Assembly (NCBI RefSeq): GCF_023617245.1 | Contig: NZ_CP067396.1 | Coordinates: forward strand, 124,001 to 188,000 | DNA from: Lysobacter enzymogenes | GTDB lineage: Bacteria > Pseudomonadota > Gammaproteobacteria > Xanthomonadales > Xanthomonadaceae | Length of the DNA stretch: 64,000 nt | Reading direction: 5' to 3' | Shown: positions 61,144 to 64,000 of the stretch, piece by piece | Numbering within the stretch: position 1 is the stretch's first letter | Layout: every line of letters begins with the position of its first letter | Translations under genes and position numbers: made by a program | Notes under the pieces: generated by a model | What the model saw: the letters and a program-made list of their open reading frames with translations, nothing else | The model's database searches: none | Told to the model about the DNA's origin: nothing

Positions 61144-64000
61144 TCAGCCGCTCAGTCGCCGCAAGCGTTGCAGCGCCGACTCCGCATCGCCGAGCAGCGC
61201 CGCCCACAGCGACCGATCCTGTGCGTGCACCGCGTGTTCCAGCGCCTGCGCCGCTTCGGCCAACTCCTGCGCGCCGACCAGTTGCGCCGCGCCCTTGAGC
61301 CGGTGCGCGTGGCGGTGCAGCGCGCCGGCATCGTCGTCGGCGCGCGCGCGATGCAGTCCGGCGAGGTCGTCGTCGGCGGCGGCCAGGAACTCGGCCAGCA
61401 CCGTGGCGGCATCGCCGCCGCCGCTGTCGGCAAGCAGGCCGTGCAGCGTGTCCAGATCGAGCGGGCGACCCAGCTCGCGCCCCGGCGCCAGCGCCGATGC
61501 GGGCTGCGTCGGCGGCGCGTCGTCGGGTTCCGGCGCGATCCAGCGCCGCAGCGCCGCCGCCAGCGTCGCCGCGGCCAGCGGCTTGACCAGGCAGTCGTCC
61601 ATGCCGGCCTCGACGCAGGCGTCGGCCTCGTCCTTCAGCGCCGATGCGGTCAGCGCCAGGATCGGCGTGCGCCGCGGATCGCCGGCGCCGATGCCGGCGC
61701 GCGCCTGTTCGGCGCGGATCGCCCGCGCCAGCGCGTAGCCGTCCATGCCGGGCATGCGCAGGTCGGTCAGGACCAGGGCGTAGCGGCCGCCGCGCCAGCG
61801 CCGCAACGCGTCCTCGCCGCCGGCCGCGGTCTCGCAGGCGTAGCCGGCCAGCGCCAGTTGCTGCGCCAGCACCAGGCGGTTGGTCGGATGGTCGTCGACC
61901 AGCAGCGTCAGCCGGCCTTCGCGCGCCGCGCGTTCGACGTCCGGCGGCGCGCGCGCGGGCAGCGCCGCGACGGCGTCGACGGCGAGTTCGGCGGCCTGCG
62001 CGCGGGCCAGTTCCAGATGCAGGCGCAAGGTGGTGCCCACGCCCGGCTCGCTGTGCAGTTCGATCCGTCCGCCCATCAGCTCGGCCAGGCGCCGGCAGAT
62101 CGCCAGGCCCAGGCCGGTGCCGCCGTAGCGGTGCGCGGTGTCGGCGTCGGCCTGCTGGAACGGCTGGAACAACTGCCGCTGTTGTTGCGGGTCGATGCCG
62201 ACGCCGGTGTCGCTCACGCGCAGGCACAGGCGGTCGCGCGGCGCGTCGTCGCCGGCGGCCGGCGCCAGCGCGGCTTCGAATTCCAGCGCCGCCTCGATCC
62301 GGCCGCGCTCGGTGAACTTGACCGCGTTGGAGAGGAAGTTGCCGAGGATCTGCCGCAGCCGCAGCGCATCGCCGCGATAGGCCGCGGCCACCCGCGCGTC
62401 GACCTCGCAGTCCAGCGCCAGTCCGCGCGCGCGCGCCGCGGCGAGGAAGCCGGCGACGGTGGCGCGCGTCAGTGCGGCCAGGTCCAGCGGCGCCGGCGCC
62501 AGTTCCAGCCGGCCGGCCTCGATCTTCGACAGGTCGAGGATGTCGCCGATGATCTGCAGCAGCGATTGCGAGGACTGCTGGATCACCTCCAGCGCCTGGC
62601 GTTGGCTCGGGTCCAGGCGCGAATGCGCGAGTACCTCGATCATTCCGGTCACGCCGATCATCGGCGTGCGGATCTCGTGGCTCATCGCCGCCAGGAACGA
62701 AGACTTGGCCCGGCTCGCGTCGTGCGCGCGCGCCTCGCTGGCGCGCAGCTCGCGTTCCAGCCGCTTGAGCGCGCTCAGGTCGGCGGCGATCACCAGCAGG
62801 CCCGATGGTTCGTCGTCGCCGCCGCCAGTGGCCGAGACCGCGACCAACGCCGGCACCCAGGTGCCGTCGCGGTGGCGCAGGCGGGTCTCGCGCGGCGCGG
62901 CGTGGGCGCGCGCGAGTTCGCGCAGCGCGGTCCAGTCGGCCGCGATCGGCCGGCCCAGTTGCGCGCCCAGTTCGCTCGCCAGCGCCCGCAACGCGCGGCC
63001 CTCGAACACCGAATGCAGCGGCGCGCGTCCGACCGCGTCGGCCTCGCGCAGGCCGAGCAGGCGTTCGGCGAACGGGTTGACCAGGGTGAAGCGGCCTTGC
63101 GCGTCGACCGCCATGATCGCGGTCTGGGCCGAATCCAGCAGCGAAGCCTGGAAGCGCTCGCGCCGCTCCAGTTCGGCGCGGGTGCGCTCGTTGCGGATCA
63201 GCTGGCCGGTCAATTCGGTCTCGAAGCCGAGCACGTCGCGGCGCATGTCGAGGAAGGTCTGCATCACCGCGCCGAGTTCGCCCGGCGGCAGCTCGCCGGG
63301 GTCGGCGGTGTAGTCGTGCTCGCGCATGCGCCGCGCCAGCCAGGTGAGTTGGTCGATGCCGCGCGAGGCGTTGCGCAGCACCCGCCGGCCGACCAGCGCC
63401 GCCAGCGTCAGCGCCAGCAGCGACACCGCGATGCGCAGCGCGCTGACCCGTTCGCTGCGGGCGATGTCGGCGCGCACCACCGCGTCGGCCTGGATCAGCT
63501 CCAGGTCGGAGAGCTTCTGCATGCGCTGGGTCAGCGGGTCGATCGCCGGGTACAGGCGGGTGTCGGCGAAGCGGCCCAGCGCCGGCAGGTCGCGCCGCAG
63601 CAGGATCGCGCGCAGCTCCTGCGCGGCGGCGTCGGCGGTGCGCCGGGCCTGGCCGGCGGCGGCGAGCTGTTGCTGTTCCTGCGGCGAATGCGGCAGCGCG
63701 TCGAGCCTGCGCCAGGCCGCATCGATGCGGGCGCGGGCGCGGTCGACCCGGCCCACGCCCTCGTCCCAGCCGACCAGGTCGTTGCGCACCCGGAAGGTGG
63801 TGTCGACCACGTCCAGGCCGTAGGCGTCGGAGATGGTCTTGATCAGGCGCAGCCCGCTCAGCGAGTCGTCCTGCAGGGTCTGCAGCGCGGCGCGGCCGCG
63901 GTGCTGTTCGAACTCGTCGAGCAGCAGCACGCTGGAGCCGGCGGCGAGGAACAGCGCGAACAGGCCCCACAGCTGGCGGCGGATGCTGATGCGGTCGAGC
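61144..64000 (-). CDS. Hybrid sensor histidine kinase with C-terminal receiver and HPt domains (partial)
   Basis: The gene runs off the right edge; 952 codons are visible with no start. The visible N-terminus is a membrane helix (LWGLFALFLAAGSSVLLL), then a long periplasmic helical domain, a second helix near VSLLALTLAALVGRRVL and a HAMP-like linker. Then a PAS domain (SLLDSAQTAIMAVDAQGRFTLVNPFAERLLGL), HisKA with SHEIRTPMIG, HATPase (LGNFLSNAVKFTERG, VSDTGVGID, GTGLGLAICRRL), a receiver (LVDDHPTNR, TDLRMPGMDGYAL with the phospho-Asp), and an HPt domain ending the protein (HRHAHRLKGAAQLVGA, phospho-His). All phosphorelay residues are intact. Signal and response partner are not visible. Confidence 0.95.
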   Translation of the reverse strand, partial: LDRISIRRQLWGLFALFLAAGSSVLLLDEFEQHRGRAALQTLQDDSLSGLRLIKTISDAYGLDVVDTTFRVRNDLVGWDEGVGRVDRARARIDAAWRRLDALPHSPQEQQQLAAAGQARRTADAAAQELRAILLRRDLPALGRFADTRLYPAIDPLTQRMQKLSDLELIQADAVVRADIARSERVSALRIAVSLLALTLAALVGRRVLRNASRGIDQLTWLARRMREHDYTADPGELPPGELGAVMQTFLDMRRDVLGFETELTGQLIRNERTRAELERRERFQASLLDSAQTAIMAVDAQGRFTLVNPFAERLLGLREADAVGRAPLHSVFEGRALRALASELGAQLGRPIAADWTALRELARAHAAPRETRLRHRDGTWVPALVAVSATGGGDDEPSGLLVIAADLSALKRLERELRASEARAHDASRAKSSFLAAMSHEIRTPMIGVTGMIEVLAHSRLDPSQRQALEVIQQSSQSLLQIIGDILDLSKIEAGRLELAPAPLDLAALTRATVAGFLAAARARGLALDCEVDARVAAAYRGDALRLRQILGNFLSNAVKFTERGRIEAALEFEAALAPAAGDDAPRDRLCLRVSDTGVGIDPQQQRQLFQPFQQADADTAHRYGGTGLGLAICRRLAELMGGRIELHSEPGVGTTLRLHLELARAQAAELAVDAVAALPARAPPDVERAAREGRLTLLVDDHPTNRLVLAQQLALAGYACETAAGGEDALRRWRGGRYALVLTDLRMPGMDGYALARAIRAEQARAGIGAGDPRRTPILALTASALKDEADACVEAGMDDCLVKPLAAATLAAALRRWIAPEPDDAPPTQPASALAPGRELGRPLDLDTLHGLLADSGGGDAATVLAEFLAAADDDLAGLHRARADDDAGALHRHAHRLKGAAQLVGAQELAEAAQALEHAVHAQDRSLWAALLGDAESALQRLRRLSG

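Overview
The window is about 70% G+C, tightly packed and wholly chromosomal in character. It most likely comes from a Lysobacter-like member of the Xanthomonadaceae (Lysobacteraceae). Three things suggest this: the gene set (Entner-Doudoroff cluster, GlcNAc catabolism under a GntR regulator, a fused indolepyruvate ferredoxin oxidoreductase, OpgD with a Tat signal, lipase effectors with lipoprotein partners); many short palindromes of the type 'TGTAGGAGCGGCGCAAGCCG' between genes; and proline/alanine-rich tails and linkers. No tRNA, rRNA, CRISPR array, IS transposase or phage gene was found. The taxon is an inference from style and content, not from a marker gene.

Layout. 0-3 kb: an MHYT membrane sensor, a V4R-like protein and a PLP dehydratase, all on the minus strand. 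3-8.3 kb: an ABC export operon (ATPase, three successive periplasmic adaptors, MacB-type permease) with 4-bp stop/start overlaps at its last three junctions and a 17-bp overlap at the first. 8.7-10.2 kb: two small lipoproteins, three strong hairpin terminators and one or two possible small RNAs. 10.2-19.5 kb: mnmG, opgD, a serine hydrolase, an M61 peptidase, a DEDDh exonuclease and a cytochrome b561. 19.5-22 kb: a catalase-like peroxidase/cytochrome b561 operon diverging from an ECF sigma/anti-sigma operon; the gap carries two matching ECF-type promoters back to back. 22-23.7 kb: a lower-GC HipA/YjjJ-type kinase gene with its own operator-like palindrome and two long perfect palindromes beside it, a probable acquired islet. 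23.7-29 kb: the 1232-residue indolepyruvate oxidoreductase and small unknowns. 28.7-38 kb: nagA, a SIS-domain deaminase/isomerase and a GntR regulator, divergent from zwf-pgl-edd-HAD-eda. A GlcNAc (chitin-derived) input module therefore sits against the hexose-phosphate route, and the intergenic region holds shared operator-like repeats.

38-47 kb: a LacI regulator, a hotdog thioesterase, an overlooked 59-residue gene, a lipoprotein/lipase/coiled-coil cassette that looks like a secreted antibacterial lipase with its immunity protein, a double-HKD phospholipase D, YceI, SixA and an orphan ParA. 47-55 kb: a Calx-beta/DUF11 secreted protein, an AEC transporter, a Ycf46-like AAA ATPase and a textbook tetR/tetA pair with two tetO-like operators. 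55-64 kb: an ATP-grasp enzyme, gamma-glutamyltransferase, a second cytoplasmic-type lipase followed by two ankyrin-repeat proteins, and a hybrid sensor kinase that runs off the right edge.

The most interesting points are the two lipase plus envelope-partner cassettes, the ABC operon with three adaptors, the mirror-image ECF promoters, the structured islet next to the HipA-like gene, the unlisted 59-residue gene, and a candidate small RNA upstream of mnmG.
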